A stretch of DNA of 64,000 nucleotides, from positions 2,410,670 through 2,474,669 of the forward strand of contig NZ_KV917376.1 of NCBI RefSeq assembly GCF_002019695.1, in the 5' to 3' direction. Source of the stretch: Evansella clarkii. GTDB lineage: Bacteria > Bacillota > Bacilli > Bacillales > Salisediminibacteriaceae. This document shows, in pieces, positions 35,496-45,751 of the stretch. The translations under genes were made by a program, and so were the position numbers. The notes beneath the pieces were generated by a model. It worked only from the letters and a program-made list of their open reading frames with translations, had not been told where the DNA came from and ran no database searches. Numbering within the stretch: position 1 is the first letter of the stretch; each line of letters opens with the position of its first letter.

Positions 35496-36581
35496 GTGAA
35501 GAAACAAAGGCTGGTAATAAAAATTGGCAGCAGTTCACTAACGAAAGAAGACGGAAGTTTAAGTTTTGAAAAGTTAATCGATCATGTGCAGGCTATTTCG
35601 GAATTAGTTCATCAAGGGCACGAAGTGATTTTTATTTCCTCTGGTGCTGTAGCAGCAGGGTTTAAAGAAATAGGGTATCCAGTCCGGCCCAATACACTGG
35701 AAGGAAGACAGGCTTCCGCCGCGGTAGGGCAGGGGATGCTGATGCAGGCTTATGCAGAAGCATTCCGGTTCCACAGCATTAAGACAGGTCAGATGCTGCT
35801 TACAAGGCAGAATTTCTCAGCCCATGAAGATTATAAAAACGTTCATGCGGTTTTAGAGGAATTGCTTAAAAGACAAGTACTTCCGATTATTAATGAAAAT
35901 GATTCTGTTTCTGTTAAGGGGCTGACGTTTGGTGATAATGATATGCTGTCTGCTCTTGTAAGCGGTATGGTACATGCAGATCTTCTGATTATGCTCACTG
36001 ATATTAACGGTTTATATGCCACTAATCCGGTACTTGATCCTCTCGCAAAGAAGTATGATCTCCTGAGTGACATAGACGATGAGCTTTTATCTACTGTACC
36101 TGCCTCCACCTCCAAGTTTGGCACCGGTGGAATGCATTCGAAGCTCCAGGCTGCAAAAACAGCTTTATCACTAGGTGTACGCGTTTTTGTGGGGAATGGG
36201 AGCGGAAGGGATAAATTAACTAAAATTATCGAGGGATATGGAGATGGCACATATATCGGCACAGATAAACCGCCGGTCATGAAGTGTAAAAAACAATGGA
36301 TTAATCTTCATTCCAGCTGTGCGGGAGTAATTACTATAGATGATGGGGCAAAGGAAGCCCTTCTTGACAAAGGCAGAAGCCTTCTGGCAGCCGGCATTAC
36401 GAAGATAGAAGGAACATTCTCTGCAAAAGAAGTTGTGGAAGTGCATGGCCTTTCAGGAGAGAACTTAGGAAAAGGCCAGGTAAACTACAGTCATTCTGAA
36501 TTAACGTCCCTTTCAGTTCCACCGCAGCAATCTTTAACAGTCATACACCGGGACAACTGGGTGGCTCTTGCAAAAAAGTAA
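35496..36581 (+). CDS. proB: Glutamate 5-kinase
   Basis: First enzyme of proline synthesis from glutamate. The 361-residue protein has the amino-acid kinase fold ([37 protein letters not shown]) over residues 1-255, with a C-terminal PUA domain for regulation. The start is GTG at 35496 after GAAGGAGG. Forms an operon with proA, whose start follows 21 bases after its stop. Proline is a major osmolyte in halotolerant Bacillaceae; no T-box was seen upstream, so this could be an osmoprotection or a biosynthetic copy. Confidence 0.96.
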   Translation: MKKQRLVIKIGSSSLTKEDGSLSFEKLIDHVQAISELVHQGHEVIFISSGAVAAGFKEIGYPVRPNTLEGRQASAAVGQGMLMQAYAEAFRFHSIKTGQMLLTRQNFSAHEDYKNVHAVLEELLKRQVLPIINENDSVSVKGLTFGDNDMLSALVSGMVHADLLIMLTDINGLYATNPVLDPLAKKYDLLSDIDDELLSTVPASTSKFGTGGMHSKLQAAKTALSLGVRVFVGNGSGRDKLTKIIEGYGDGTYIGTDKPPVMKCKKQWINLHSSCAGVITIDDGAKEALLDKGRSLLAAGITKIEGTFSAKEVVEVHGLSGENLGKGQVNYSHSELTSLSVPPQQSLTVIHRDNWVALAKK

Positions 36582-36601
36582 TCAGAGGGGTGAAGGCAAA
36601 A

Positions 36602-37870
36602 ATGAGTGAAGTTAAGCTAAAGGCATCTGAAGTCAGTGTAAAGGCAGCAATTGCCAGGGAAATATCGGCTTTCCTTGGGGGATTATCAGCAAACGAGAAA
36701 AATAATGCGCTGCACCAGATAAAAAACGAGCTGTTAGAGAACTGTGATTACCTGTTGGAGGAAAATAAGAAGGATATTAGCAAGGGGGAAGAAAAAGGTC
36801 TTTCGAAGGCTGTTCTGGACAGAATAATTTTGACTGAAGAAAGAATAAAGGGGATGGCTGAAGGAATCAGTCAACTAACGGAAATGGACGATCCTGTCGG
36901 GAAAATAACGGAGAAATGGGAGCGGCCAAATGGGCTTGTTATCAAGAAAATAAAGGTTCCCCTTGGAGTTATTGGCTTGATATATGAAGCAAGGCCGAAT
37001 GTTACTGTGGATGCTTCAACACTCTGTCTGAAAACGGGAAACGCTGTTATTTTACGAGGAAGCTCTTCAGCGCTGCATTCTAATATAGCTCTTGTAAAAG
37101 TTATACAGAATGCATTAAAGAGCTCAGGGTTACCGGAAAAATCTGTCCAGCTGATTGAAGATACAAGTTATGAAGCTGCGGAAGAACTATTTAAAATGAA
37201 AGAGCATATAGACGTATTAATCCCCCGGGGCGGAAAAGAGCTCATTAAGACTGTAGTAGAAAAAGCAACCGTGCCTGTTCTGGAAACCGGCGCCGGGAAC
37301 TGCCATATATATATTGATAAATCTGCTGACCCTGATACAGCTGTTAAGATTGCTGTAAATGCAAAGACTCAGCGTCCCTCCGTCTGTAATGCAGCTGAAT
37401 CGATATTAATTCATTCAGAATTTCCAAGGGAGCAGGTGGCCCGCCTTATTACCTCACTCCAGAACAAAGGGGTGGAAGTAAGAGGAGATGAAAAAGTTTC
37501 TGCAGCAGTTCCGTCTGTCGTTCCTGCAACAGAGGAGGATTGGGCGAAGGAATACCTGGATTTAGTTGTTTCAGTAAAAATAAGTGAAAGTATAGATGAA
37601 GCTATTGAACATATTCAAACATATGGTTCCAGGCATTCTGAAGCAATAATCTCGGAGGACGATAGTCAGGTTCAGAAATTTTTTACTTTTGTTGATGCTT
37701 CAGCTTTATACCATAATGCTTCTACCCGTTTCACAGATGGTTTTGAATTCGGTTTCGGAGCTGAAATTGGAATAAGCACACAAAAACTTCATGCCCGCGG
37801 CCCCATGGGGCTGGACGCCCTGACTTCTGAAAAGTACATTATCCTGGGGAATGGGCAAATTAAAGAATAG
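36602..37870 (+). CDS. proA: Glutamate-5-semialdehyde dehydrogenase
   Basis: Reduces gamma-glutamyl phosphate made by ProB. The 422-residue protein has the aldehyde dehydrogenase superfamily fold; [20 protein letters not shown] is the NADP-site block and the catalytic Cys lies in [13 protein letters not shown]. The ATG at 36602 is preferred to a GTG at 36590, which overlaps the AGAGGGG ribosome site. Second gene of proBA. Confidence 0.96.
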   Translation: MSEVKLKASEVSVKAAIAREISAFLGGLSANEKNNALHQIKNELLENCDYLLEENKKDISKGEEKGLSKAVLDRIILTEERIKGMAEGISQLTEMDDPVGKITEKWERPNGLVIKKIKVPLGVIGLIYEARPNVTVDASTLCLKTGNAVILRGSSSALHSNIALVKVIQNALKSSGLPEKSVQLIEDTSYEAAEELFKMKEHIDVLIPRGGKELIKTVVEKATVPVLETGAGNCHIYIDKSADPDTAVKIAVNAKTQRPSVCNAAESILIHSEFPREQVARLITSLQNKGVEVRGDEKVSAAVPSVVPATEEDWAKEYLDLVVSVKISESIDEAIEHIQTYGSRHSEAIISEDDSQVQKFFTFVDASALYHNASTRFTDGFEFGFGAEIGISTQKLHARGPMGLDALTSEKYIILGNGQIKE

Positions 37871-38005
37871 CCTTGCAGCAGCAAGTTGTTAGATCGGAAC
37901 CTAAAACGAGCTTGATTAGCTTCTTGACGGCATTAATAAAGAGCTTACTGCATTTTTCTAAAGGGTACGGTTATGGGGTGCTTCCTTATTAAAGAGACAA
38001 GAATT

Positions 38006-38033
38006 GACGTATGGATTAACATGCGTCTTTTTC
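38006..38033 (+). terminator. Terminator region after proA
   Basis: GACGTATG, loop GATTAA, CATGCGTC, then TTTTTC. The distance from proA is about 135 bases. Confidence 0.7.
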
Positions 38034-38190
38034 TTTATTAATCAAGTTTTTCTGGAAATCCCATTAACTTTGGCAGAGCAATTGACATTTATTATTACTA
38101 TTACTAGGAGGGACAATAAGTGTTTTCCTTTTAAGGATCAAGAGGGTATGCACTAGTGGTTTGGGGCTCAGGTTAAGCAGCCGATAAAAT

Positions 38191-38380
38191 AAATAGACGG
38201 AAAAATTCCGCTTCATTCGTAATTATTATTAAATAACACTGGAATAGACGGAGAGGTTCCGCCTATTAACTGGAAAATTCCAAAAATAGTTGATTTTGCT
38301 TCGCATAACCGGAGAACCTTCCCTTATATTCACTAAAATGAGCTCCAATCTGCAAATAAACGGAGAATCTCCGTTTATTT
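38191..38380. repeat. Cluster of three related ACGGA...TCCG hairpins
   Basis: ATAGACGGAAAAATTCCGCTT (38192-38212), AATAGACGGAGAGGTTCCGCCTATT arms (38243-38267) and AAATAAACGGAGA/TCTCCGTTTATTT (38354-38380) share the same A/T-flanked CGGA stem with compensating changes. The last is followed by TTTTCTT, so it may also terminate. No gene in 37871-38478. Confidence 0.7.
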
Positions 38381-38442
38381 TTTCTTCGCTGATTACCCTT
38401 TGAAGCCAAGACATCTTCTAGATATTAAACTCCTAATGAAGA

Positions 38443-38470
38443 ACCTCGCCAATCACTCTGGCGAGGTTTG
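38443..38470 (-). terminator. Hairpin downstream of rnhC
   Basis: AACCTCGCCA...TGGCGAGGTT, a perfect 10-bp stem next to the rnhC stop, but with a weak T-tract on the minus strand (TCTTCATT). Confidence 0.6.
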
Positions 38471-38478
38471 AAATAATA

Positions 38479-39435
38479 TTATTTAAATGCTTTACCTGTG
38501 TTTGCGAAGTGCCATTTTGTGCAGCTGTAAAGAGTGTCTTGTCCTTTTTCTTTAAGTATTCTTCGGGCAGCTGCGTCAACTCCCGGGCCAGCGCCCTTTG
38601 GTAATGGAAGTCCGATTTTCTTCTCCAGTTCAGCCATTTGCTTCAGAAACGAATAACGGGCAAGAACGGAGGCCGCAGCTACAGCAGGATGAAGATTTTC
38701 CGCTTTTGTTGCAAAATAAAGCGGCTTTTCAGAAGACCACATTTGGTTTCTTGATTTTAAATAGTCAAAATACCGTGCCGGCTGAACGAACTGATCAATT
38801 AAAACTCCATCATAATCCAGACCTTCAGCGGCACATTTTTTCATCACATTTGTAATAGCCTGATGATGGAGGAGTGCTTTCATCTGCCCCTGATTCATCC
38901 CTTTTTCCTGAAGATCGTTGTATTTTTCGTTATGCAGTACAAGCAGGCTGTATGTACATTCTTTCGAAAGCTTAGGGGCAATTTCCCGGATCGTTGTATC
39001 ATTTATCATTTTTGAATCACGAATACCCCAGCTTTCCACGGTTTTCAGCTGCTCTTTACTCAGATGAGCACAAACGACTGTCATCGGGCCGAAATAATCA
39101 CCTGTCCCTGTTTCATCACTGCCAAGAAGAACGAGGCCAGGTAGGTTTGCCGGAGGCTGATACGAATGGTTGTCCACCGCCTTCCTGGAAGCTGGCTTGG
39201 CGGTCTTTTTTGCAGATGAGACGGCACCCTTCTGCCATTTTCCTGCTTCTGCAGCGGCATCTTTCCCCTGGAACAGAATTTTGCCGGATTTATATGCAGT
39301 AATTGTACAGCCGCTCGTTTTAGCAGAGAACACAGCACCCTGCGGCGGATTTTCTTTTAAAGAGGATATATAATGGTACTTTATTTTTTCAAGAGTTCCT
39401 TTATTTACCTGAATGACTTCATAACTCAATGTCAC
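38479..39435 (-). CDS. rnhC: Ribonuclease HIII
   Basis: Degrades the RNA strand of RNA/DNA hybrids. The 318-residue protein has an N-terminal TBP-like substrate-binding domain (about 1-85), a linker, and the RNase HII-type catalytic domain beginning GSDETGTGDYFGP (Asp-Glu of the active site), with RDSKM, VLIDQF and AVAAASVLAR conserved. The start is GTG at 39435, with AAAGGAATGAT upstream. On the minus strand between proBA and zapA; B. subtilis rnhC is next to zapA too. Confidence 0.94.
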   Translation of the reverse strand: MTLSYEVIQVNKGTLEKIKYHYISSLKENPPQGAVFSAKTSGCTITAYKSGKILFQGKDAAAEAGKWQKGAVSSAKKTAKPASRKAVDNHSYQPPANLPGLVLLGSDETGTGDYFGPMTVVCAHLSKEQLKTVESWGIRDSKMINDTTIREIAPKLSKECTYSLLVLHNEKYNDLQEKGMNQGQMKALLHHQAITNVMKKCAAEGLDYDGVLIDQFVQPARYFDYLKSRNQMWSSEKPLYFATKAENLHPAVAAASVLARYSFLKQMAELEKKIGLPLPKGAGPGVDAAARRILKEKGQDTLYSCTKWHFANTGKAFK

Positions 39436-39654
39436 ATCATTCCTTTCTGATAAGTTTTGCCTCCCGCGCCGCTTCTTTTACCAATACAGGTAAACTTACT
39501 GCCTCTTTTCTTTATACCTAAGCTTTCCTAAGTATAGTCAACCTTTTGTTTAACGTCACCATTTTTTTGGGTAATAAATACTTTATATTTTCATCAACAT
39601 ATCAACATGTTATGATATAAACTAGGATTTCTATTGACGAATGGAGGCTTATGA

Positions 39655-39909
39655 GTGGAACAGGGACACGAAAAGCGTCGAACTAATGTTAGTATTTACG
39701 GGCAGCAATACAAGATCGTCGGCTCGGAAAATCCGGACCATATCAGACAGGTAGCCTCATTAGTTGATAAAAAAATGAGGGAAATAAAAGGGAAGAACCC
39801 TTATTTAGACTCCAGTCAGCTAGCTGTTTTAACAGCTGTAAATATAGGGAATGATTATTTAAGCCTGATTAAAAAACTGGATAATGATCAGAAAGATGGG
39901 GATTCGTAA
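39655..39909 (+). CDS. zapA: Cell division protein ZapA
   Basis: FtsZ-ring stabiliser. The 84-residue protein has the beta-hairpin start ([16 protein letters not shown]), then a coiled-coil helix, [17 protein letters not shown] and [16 protein letters not shown], typical of ZapA/YshA. The GTG start at 39655 follows ATGGAGGC. The cvpA start follows within three bases, so the pair is an operon. Confidence 0.93.
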   Translation: MEQGHEKRRTNVSIYGQQYKIVGSENPDHIRQVASLVDKKMREIKGKNPYLDSSQLAVLTAVNIGNDYLSLIKKLDNDQKDGDS

Positions 39910-39911
39910 AG

Positions 39912-40442
39912 ATGCTGAGTTTTATATTGTTTTTAGTATTAATCATTAGTTTTTTCGTAGGATTCAGGCGTGGATTAGTCCTTCAGGTCATCCATCTGCT
40001 TGGTCTCGCGGCCGCTTTTATAGTTGCTTATTTATATTATCAGGATGTAGCTCATTACATAAGATTATGGATTCCATTTCCACAGCTTTCCTCTGATTTT
40101 TCTCTGCTGGTTGATGCATTCCGTCTCGAGAATGTTTACTATAATGGTATCGCATTTGCCATCCTCTTTTTTGCTGTGAAAATACTGATGCAGATCATTG
40201 GCTCGATGTTTGATTTCCTTGCCCATCTGCCAATATTGAATATTATAAACCGCTGGCTTGGCGGCATCCTGGGCTTTCTCGAAGCACTGATAGTAATCGT
40301 GGTGTTCCTTCATTTAGCCGCGCTCATTCAGATTGAACTTGTACAGGAGATTCTTCAAGGTTCTTCATTTGCACAGATGATTTTTGATTATACTCCGGTA
40401 TTGTCAAACCAGATTAAAGAATGGTGGCTGGATACTCAGTGA
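39912..40442 (+). CDS. yshB: CvpA-family membrane protein
   Basis: A 176-residue polytopic protein of the CvpA family (B. subtilis YshB), with four or so membrane segments: about 1-20, 25-45, 75-100 and 115-145. Family members affect membrane stress tolerance and colicin V export in other bacteria, but the role in Bacillus is unknown. The conserved RRGLVLQVIHLLGLAAAFIVAY start is present. Directly follows zapA. A terminator follows. Confidence 0.87.
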   Translation: MLSFILFLVLIISFFVGFRRGLVLQVIHLLGLAAAFIVAYLYYQDVAHYIRLWIPFPQLSSDFSLLVDAFRLENVYYNGIAFAILFFAVKILMQIIGSMFDFLAHLPILNIINRWLGGILGFLEALIVIVVFLHLAALIQIELVQEILQGSSFAQMIFDYTPVLSNQIKEWWLDTQ

Positions 40443-40486
40443 TATTCACTGCTCTCTGGCAAATGAAAGGGCCTGTTCCAGCCAGG

Positions 40487-40519
40487 ATAGCTTTCCGTTA
40501 AAAGCGGGAAGCTATTTTT
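40487..40519 (+). terminator. Terminator after cvpA
   Basis: ATAGCTTTCCG and CGGGAAGCTAT form a long stem with loop TTAAAAG, then TTTTA. Confidence 0.85.
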
Positions 40520-40546
40520 ACAATATAAGAAAGTATAAATCCCAAC

Positions 40547-40704
40547 GAAAGCTGTCTAGCTCCAGCGCCTACGAGCTCGAGGTCACTTCAGGCCTTTCCG
40601 GTAGCCGGAGAGCGGCTTCCGAAAAGGCCTTCCAGTGCTTGCTCCTGCGGTTACTCGTCGCAAGTAAAGAGTGTCACTCGTGACCAAGGTGCTTCCGCTT
40701 TTCT
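40547..40704 (+). repeat. Dispersed repeat C (GCTGTCTAGCTCCAGCGCC type)
   Basis: Begins GCTGTCTAGCTCCAGCGCCT and ends GGTGCTTCCGCTTTTC, the boundaries of a repeat found in many Bacillaceae genomes. Internally AGGCCTTTCCGG pairs with a CCGAAAAGGCCT stretch, so it can fold into a long hairpin. No coding content. Confidence 0.85.
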
Positions 40705-40734
40705 TTATACAAAATTACCTTATGGGGTGATAAC

Positions 40735-42459
40735 ATGTCAGAAGTGAACAAAAAAGATGTAATAAAAACTCTTGAAACGATAGCCGTGTATCTGGAAATT
40801 AAAGGGGAGAATACCTTTAAAGTATCTGCCTACCGCAAAGCAGCCGGTGCACTAGAGCGGGACGAACGGACGATGGAGGAAATAGATGACCCGGCGAGCC
40901 TCCAGGGGATTGGCAAAGGGACAGCCTCCGTTATTACAGAGCTGATGGAGACGGGGGAATCGTCCCTTCTCAATGAACTTTTAGAGGAACTGCCGGCAGG
41001 ATTAATACCTCTCCTGAAGCTACCTGGACTGGGCGGCAAAAAAATAGGTAAACTTTATCAGGAGCTGAACGTTATTGACGTGGATTCTCTCAGAAAAGCC
41101 TGTGAAGACAAGAAAGTTCAGAAGCTTCCGGGGTTTGGGGAGAAAACGGAAGAGAAAATTCTTGATGCACTGAAAGACTTTGGGAAGCGCCCTGAAAGGC
41201 TTACGATTGCGGAAGTTATGCCTGCAGCGGAATTAATTAAAGAGCAGCTGGAGGAAATGGATGGTGTAAATCGCTTTGAACTTGCGGGAAGCTACCGAAG
41301 AGGCAGGGAAACGATTAAGGATCTGGATTTTATTATTTCCACTGAGGATCCTGCTAAAGTGGGGGAACAAATAGTTTCTCTGAAAAATATTACAGAAATC
41401 GTTGCCCATGGCGAGACGAAGATAAGCCTTGAGCTCGAATTCGGAGATTTGATCGTCCCTGTGGACTTCAGAATGATTAAAGACGAGGCTTTTGCTTCGA
41501 CTCTTCATCACTTTACCGGCTCTAAAGACCATAATGTCATGATGAGGCAGCTTGCGAAGGAAAACGGGGAAAAAATTAGTGAGTACGGTATTGAAAATGA
41601 AGAAACAGGCGAAATAAAAACATTTGAATCCGAAGAAGAATTTTTCGCCCACTTCGGTTTTTCCTATATTCCTCCAGAAGTGAGAGAAGGCAAAAAGGAA
41701 CTGGAAGTATATAAAAATGAATATCCTCTGATAAGGTATGATGATATAAAAGGGGATCTTCACATGCACACCACCTGGAGTGATGGGGCTCATTCCCTTG
41801 AAGAGATGGTGGAGGCCTGCCGTGAGCGGGGTTACAGCTTCATTGCTATAACAGACCATTCAAAGTTCCTCCGTGTTGCAAACGGGTTAACTGTGGAGAG
41901 GCTGAAACGCCAGCATGAGGAAGTACGTACATTAAATGAGAAGTATAAGGATTTTACTATTTTTACAGGTACGGAAATGGATATACTTCCGGACGGATCC
42001 CTCGACTTTGAAGATGACGTACTTGAAAACGTGGACTTTGTCATCGCGTCGATCCACTCAGCCTTCAGCCAGGATGAAGAAACTATTATGAAGCGACTGA
42101 AGACGGCAATGGAGAACCCACATGTCAATATGATTGCCCACCCTACCGGAAGAGTTATCGGCAGACGGGAAGGCTATCCTGTCGATTTCGAAAAACTGAT
42201 AGAGATGGCTGTGGAGACAGGAACGATTCTGGAGTTAAATGCAAATCCGAACCGTCTTGATCTTTCTGCAGAATGGGTAAGGAAAGCCCAGGAAGCAGGG
42301 GCGAAAATAGCTGTGAATACAGATGCCCACAGGTGGGAAATGCTGGATCACATGCTTGTGGGGGTCAAGACAGCGAGAAGAGGCTGGCTTAAGAAAGAGA
42401 CGGTTGTCAATACGTGGTCAGCAGAAGAAGTTACAAAGTACCTTAACAGGAACAGGTAA
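40735..42459 (+). CDS. polX: DNA polymerase/3'-5' exonuclease PolX
   Basis: Family X repair polymerase of 574 residues. N-terminal helix-hairpin-helix/8-kDa and polymerase parts ([11 protein letters not shown]; catalytic [17 protein letters not shown] with the Asp pair), then a C-terminal PHP domain with metal ligands [18 protein letters not shown] and [10 protein letters not shown] that gives the exonuclease/AP activities. ATG at 40735 is preceded by GGGGTG. Lies between cvpA and mutS2 as yshC does in B. subtilis; mutS2 starts within 21 bases of the stop, so these repair genes are co-transcribed. Confidence 0.95.
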   Translation: MSEVNKKDVIKTLETIAVYLEIKGENTFKVSAYRKAAGALERDERTMEEIDDPASLQGIGKGTASVITELMETGESSLLNELLEELPAGLIPLLKLPGLGGKKIGKLYQELNVIDVDSLRKACEDKKVQKLPGFGEKTEEKILDALKDFGKRPERLTIAEVMPAAELIKEQLEEMDGVNRFELAGSYRRGRETIKDLDFIISTEDPAKVGEQIVSLKNITEIVAHGETKISLELEFGDLIVPVDFRMIKDEAFASTLHHFTGSKDHNVMMRQLAKENGEKISEYGIENEETGEIKTFESEEEFFAHFGFSYIPPEVREGKKELEVYKNEYPLIRYDDIKGDLHMHTTWSDGAHSLEEMVEACRERGYSFIAITDHSKFLRVANGLTVERLKRQHEEVRTLNEKYKDFTIFTGTEMDILPDGSLDFEDDVLENVDFVIASIHSAFSQDEETIMKRLKTAMENPHVNMIAHPTGRVIGRREGYPVDFEKLIEMAVETGTILELNANPNRLDLSAEWVRKAQEAGAKIAVNTDAHRWEMLDHMLVGVKTARRGWLKKETVVNTWSAEEVTKYLNRNR

Positions 42460-42479
42460 AATACATGGAGGTGGCCCTT

Positions 42480-44843
42480 GTGTCAGACAGGGTTAGTCGC
42501 ATATTAGAGTATGACAAGATGAAGGAGCAGCTGATAAAGCATGCCAGCAGTTCTTTAGGAAAACAGCGTGTGGAAGAGCTTACTCCTTCTTACGATATAA
42601 ATGAAATTCAAAGGAATCAGGACAGTACCTTTGAGGGCACTAAAGTTATAAGGCTAAAGGGACAGGCTCCCCTTGGAGGAATCAGGGATATTCGTGCAGC
42701 AGTTAAACGTGCAGCGATTGGCGGCATGCTGAATGAGATGGAGCTCCTTGATATTTCTTCTACAATTTATGGGAGCCGCCGGTTTAAAAGCTTCATAGAA
42801 GATATGGTGGAAGATGAGGTTGAACTTACTATTCTCCCTGAACTTGCTGGAAGAATGGTTCCTCTTACAGATTTGGAAAGAGAGATTAAACAGGCCATTG
42901 ATGAAAACGGCGATGTCCTTGATTCAGCATCCCCTGCTCTTCGTTCCGTCCGCCAGCAGATCCGTTCCCATGAATCAGGGATTAGATCTAAACTTGAGAG
43001 TATTACCAGATCTTCAAGCGGAAGAAAAATGCTATCAGATGCGATTATTACGATAAGGAATGACCGGTATGTTATCCCGGTAAAGCAGGAATACAGAGGG
43101 CATTTTGGCGGAATGGTCCATGACCAGTCAGCGTCAGGAGCCACGTTATTTATCGAGCCAGGCTCTGTCGTTCAGATTAATAACCAGCTTCGGGAAGCAA
43201 GGATGAAAGAAAAACAGGAAATCAACAGAATTCTTCAGGAGTTATCTGCCCGAACTGCGGAAGATGCGGATGAACTTTTAATCGTGGTGGAAGTGATGGC
43301 AGAGGCCGACTTTATTTTTGCAAAAGCCCTGTACAGTGGTGAACTCAAAGGGACACAGCCGAAGCTTAACGAAGAAGGCTTTATAGAAATGGCTAAAGCG
43401 AGACATCCGCTGATTAATGAGGACGAGGTAGTGCCAATCGATATTGAGATTGGCAGAGAGTATTCTTCCCTTGTGATTACCGGGCCGAACACAGGAGGAA
43501 AGACGGTAACTTTAAAAACGGTTGGTCTCCTCACACTTATGGTACAGTCTGGTCTGCAGATACCTTGTGAGGAAGGATCCAATGCAGCTGTCTTCCAGAA
43601 CATTTTCGCCGATATTGGTGATGAACAGTCTATCGAGCAATCATTAAGTACATTCTCCTCTCATATGACAAATATAGTAGATATACTGGAGAAGGTTGAC
43701 CACCAGTCCCTTGTTCTGTTCGATGAGCTAGGAGCAGGGACTGACCCTACGGAAGGGGCGGCTCTCGCGATAGCTATTCTGGACTATGTTTATAATGCAG
43801 GAGCTAAAGTTATTGCCACAACTCATTACAGCGAACTGAAAGGCTATGCATACAACAGAGATGGTGTAATGAATGCAAGTGTGGAATTCGATGTAGAGAC
43901 ATTAAGGCCTACCTACCGGTTGTTAATAGGGGTGCCAGGGCGGAGTAATGCTTTCGCCATCAGCAGCAGATTAGGCCTGGATGAATCGATCATCAACGAT
44001 GCAAAAAGCCAGATCGGCGCCGATACAAATAAAATTGAAAATATGATTGCATCTCTGGAGGACAGCAGAAAACAGGCCGAAAAGGAGATGGATGCTGCTG
44101 AAGAGCATCGCCAGGAAGCTGAGCGTCTCCACAGGGAACTGGAGAAAGAATTCAGCACCCTTGAAAGTGAAAAAGAAAAGATTTTGAAAGAGGCGGAAGA
44201 TAAAGCAGCTGCTGCGCTAAGTAAAGCGAGAAAAGAAGCTGAAAATATTATCGCCGAACTAAGAGAAGTTCAGAAAAACAACCCTAATATAAAGGATCAT
44301 GAGCTCATTGATGCAAGGAAGCGCCTTGAACAGGCGGAACCTGAGCTGGTGGATAAACGTAAAGATAAACAACAGGAAAAATCAAATATTAAAAAGCAGA
44401 AGCTGCTGCCTGGCGATGAAGTGAAAGTGATCAGTTTTAATCAAAAGGGCCATATAGTGGAGCAAGTAAACGATAAAGAATATTTTGTTCAGCTTGGGAT
44501 GATGAAGATGAAGGTGAAATCCGGTGATCTTCTTTATATAGACCGTCCGAAGCAAGTGGAAAAAAGTCCACTGTCTACGGTCCGGGGAAAGGATTCCCAC
44601 GTAAAAACCGAGCTGGACCTTCGTGGTGAGCGTTTTGAAGACGCCATGCTGGAAGTGGAAAAATATCTCGATGACGCTGTCCTTGCAGGATATAATCAAG
44701 TCTCCATAATCCATGGTAAAGGTACCGGGGCATTGAGAAAAGGTGTCCAGGAATTGTTAAAGACCCACAGGAACGTAAAAGGTGTGAGGATGGGCGGTAT
44801 GAATGAAGGCGGATCAGGCGTTACAGTAGTTTCTTTAAAATAG
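42480..44843 (+). CDS. mutS2: Endonuclease MutS2
   Basis: MutS-homologue ATPase without the mismatch-binding domain, acting in recombination control and ribosome rescue. The 787-residue protein has core/clamp domains, the ATPase with Walker [10 protein letters not shown] and Walker [21 protein letters not shown], a KOW-like region (about 640-690) and a C-terminal Smr nuclease domain ([25 protein letters not shown]). Start GTG at 42480 is preferred to the ATG at 42465 because GGAGGTGG overlaps the latter; this gives the usual length. Confidence 0.95.
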   Translation: MSDRVSRILEYDKMKEQLIKHASSSLGKQRVEELTPSYDINEIQRNQDSTFEGTKVIRLKGQAPLGGIRDIRAAVKRAAIGGMLNEMELLDISSTIYGSRRFKSFIEDMVEDEVELTILPELAGRMVPLTDLEREIKQAIDENGDVLDSASPALRSVRQQIRSHESGIRSKLESITRSSSGRKMLSDAIITIRNDRYVIPVKQEYRGHFGGMVHDQSASGATLFIEPGSVVQINNQLREARMKEKQEINRILQELSARTAEDADELLIVVEVMAEADFIFAKALYSGELKGTQPKLNEEGFIEMAKARHPLINEDEVVPIDIEIGREYSSLVITGPNTGGKTVTLKTVGLLTLMVQSGLQIPCEEGSNAAVFQNIFADIGDEQSIEQSLSTFSSHMTNIVDILEKVDHQSLVLFDELGAGTDPTEGAALAIAILDYVYNAGAKVIATTHYSELKGYAYNRDGVMNASVEFDVETLRPTYRLLIGVPGRSNAFAISSRLGLDESIINDAKSQIGADTNKIENMIASLEDSRKQAEKEMDAAEEHRQEAERLHRELEKEFSTLESEKEKILKEAEDKAAAALSKARKEAENIIAELREVQKNNPNIKDHELIDARKRLEQAEPELVDKRKDKQQEKSNIKKQKLLPGDEVKVISFNQKGHIVEQVNDKEYFVQLGMMKMKVKSGDLLYIDRPKQVEKSPLSTVRGKDSHVKTELDLRGERFEDAMLEVEKYLDDAVLAGYNQVSIIHGKGTGALRKGVQELLKTHRNVKGVRMGGMNEGGSGVTVVSLK

Positions 44844-44855
44844 GAGGACAAGCTG

Positions 44856-45263
44856 ATGGATGGCTTTTTCCAGCACGAGTATATTTATACGGCGGGGCTT
44901 TACAGTATAGTGGTGGTTGCTATTGTAGTGTCTCTGGCCGTTTTCGAACTCGTTACTAAATACAGTACCTGGACAGAAATAAAAAAAGGGAATATTGCAG
45001 TAGCACTTGCTACCGGGGGAAAGATCTTTGGCGTGGCGAATATTTTCCGTTATTCTATTCTGGAAAATCATTCTGTAATAAGTATGCTCGGCTGGGGAAT
45101 CTATGGTTTTGTTCTTCTTATCTTTGTTTATTTTATCTTTGAGTTTTTAACTCCAGGTTTTAAAGTGGACGAAGAACTAAGGCGGGATAACCGGGCTGTT
45201 GGTTTAATTTCGTTTATACTGTCTGTTGCTCTTTCTTATATTATCGGTGCGAGCATAATTTAA
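44856..45263 (+). CDS. yshE: DUF350 membrane protein YshE
   Basis: A 135-residue protein of the DUF350 family, with four hydrophobic segments (about 12-32, 48-68, 74-98, 112-132). Family members show conserved NIAVALATGGKIFGVANI and DNRAVGLISF blocks. Function unknown. GGAGGACAAGCTG precedes the ATG; 13 bases separate it from mutS2, so likely an operon as in B. subtilis. Confidence 0.85.
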   Translation: MDGFFQHEYIYTAGLYSIVVVAIVVSLAVFELVTKYSTWTEIKKGNIAVALATGGKIFGVANIFRYSILENHSVISMLGWGIYGFVLLIFVYFIFEFLTPGFKVDEELRRDNRAVGLISFILSVALSYIIGASII

Positions 45264-45345
45264 CATTATTTACTCCATATGCAGACAGTGGTTCATTATT
45301 AGGCGTCTGCAGGCGGATAAAAAATATTAAAAGGTGATACAATGT

Positions 45346-45426
45346 ATGGAAACTCTGGCTAAAGTTCTTATTGTTTTTTGTGCTGTGTTCATTATCGGCG
45401 GGCTGTTATATTGGTTTTTTGCCTGA
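45346..45426 (+). CDS. 26-residue single-TM microprotein
   Basis: Short frame METLAKVLIVFCAVFIIGGL followed by LYWFFA, one hydrophobic segment covering almost the whole peptide. AAGGTGAT stands seven bases upstream of the ATG and a strong terminator follows its stop directly, so it looks like a real transcription unit end. It lies between yshE and lcfA. I do not recognise the family. Confidence 0.55.
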   Translation: METLAKVLIVFCAVFIIGGLLYWFFA

Positions 45427-45458
45427 AAACCTTCAGATAAAAGAAAAAATATGCATTA

Positions 45459-45489
45459 TTCCCTGGGTAAAGCTTCCAGGGAATTTTTT
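45459..45489 (+). terminator. Terminator after the microprotein
   Basis: TTCCCTGG, loop GTAAAGCTT, CCAGGGAA, then TTTTTTA. Beyond it lies an AT-rich promoter region. Confidence 0.85.
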
Positions 45490-45602
45490 ATTTAAATTTC
45501 CGTTTTCACAGTGTTTCCGGGACTTAGGAAGGGGAAACAAGAGAATAAATAACTGAAATTATAGTAAAAAATTCTAAAAATTATAACAAATTACTTTTAT
45601 TT

Positions 45603-45623
45603 TGTATGCGTTTTCAATACAAT
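45603..45623 (+). promoter_or_regulatory. cre-like site and -10 of the first lcfA
   Basis: TGTATGCGTTTTCA (45603-45616) is the reverse complement of TGAAAACGCATACA, 13 of 14 matches to the cre consensus, followed by TACAAT (45618-45623). The same arrangement is seen before the second lcfA. Confidence 0.6.
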
Positions 45624-45751
45624 AGAATATAGAGAGGGGAATGCCTATCGATGCAAAGGGCACTCATTCTGAACAAGCGTTCATGATGGGTACACTTTTC
45701 ATCGAAGAATCTTTTAAAAAGGAGAGATCATTTTAAAAGGGAGGAGAAAGT

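Noticed and set aside
40384-40683. 99-residue frame after cvpA
   Set aside because: Spans the cvpA end, terminator and repeat C.
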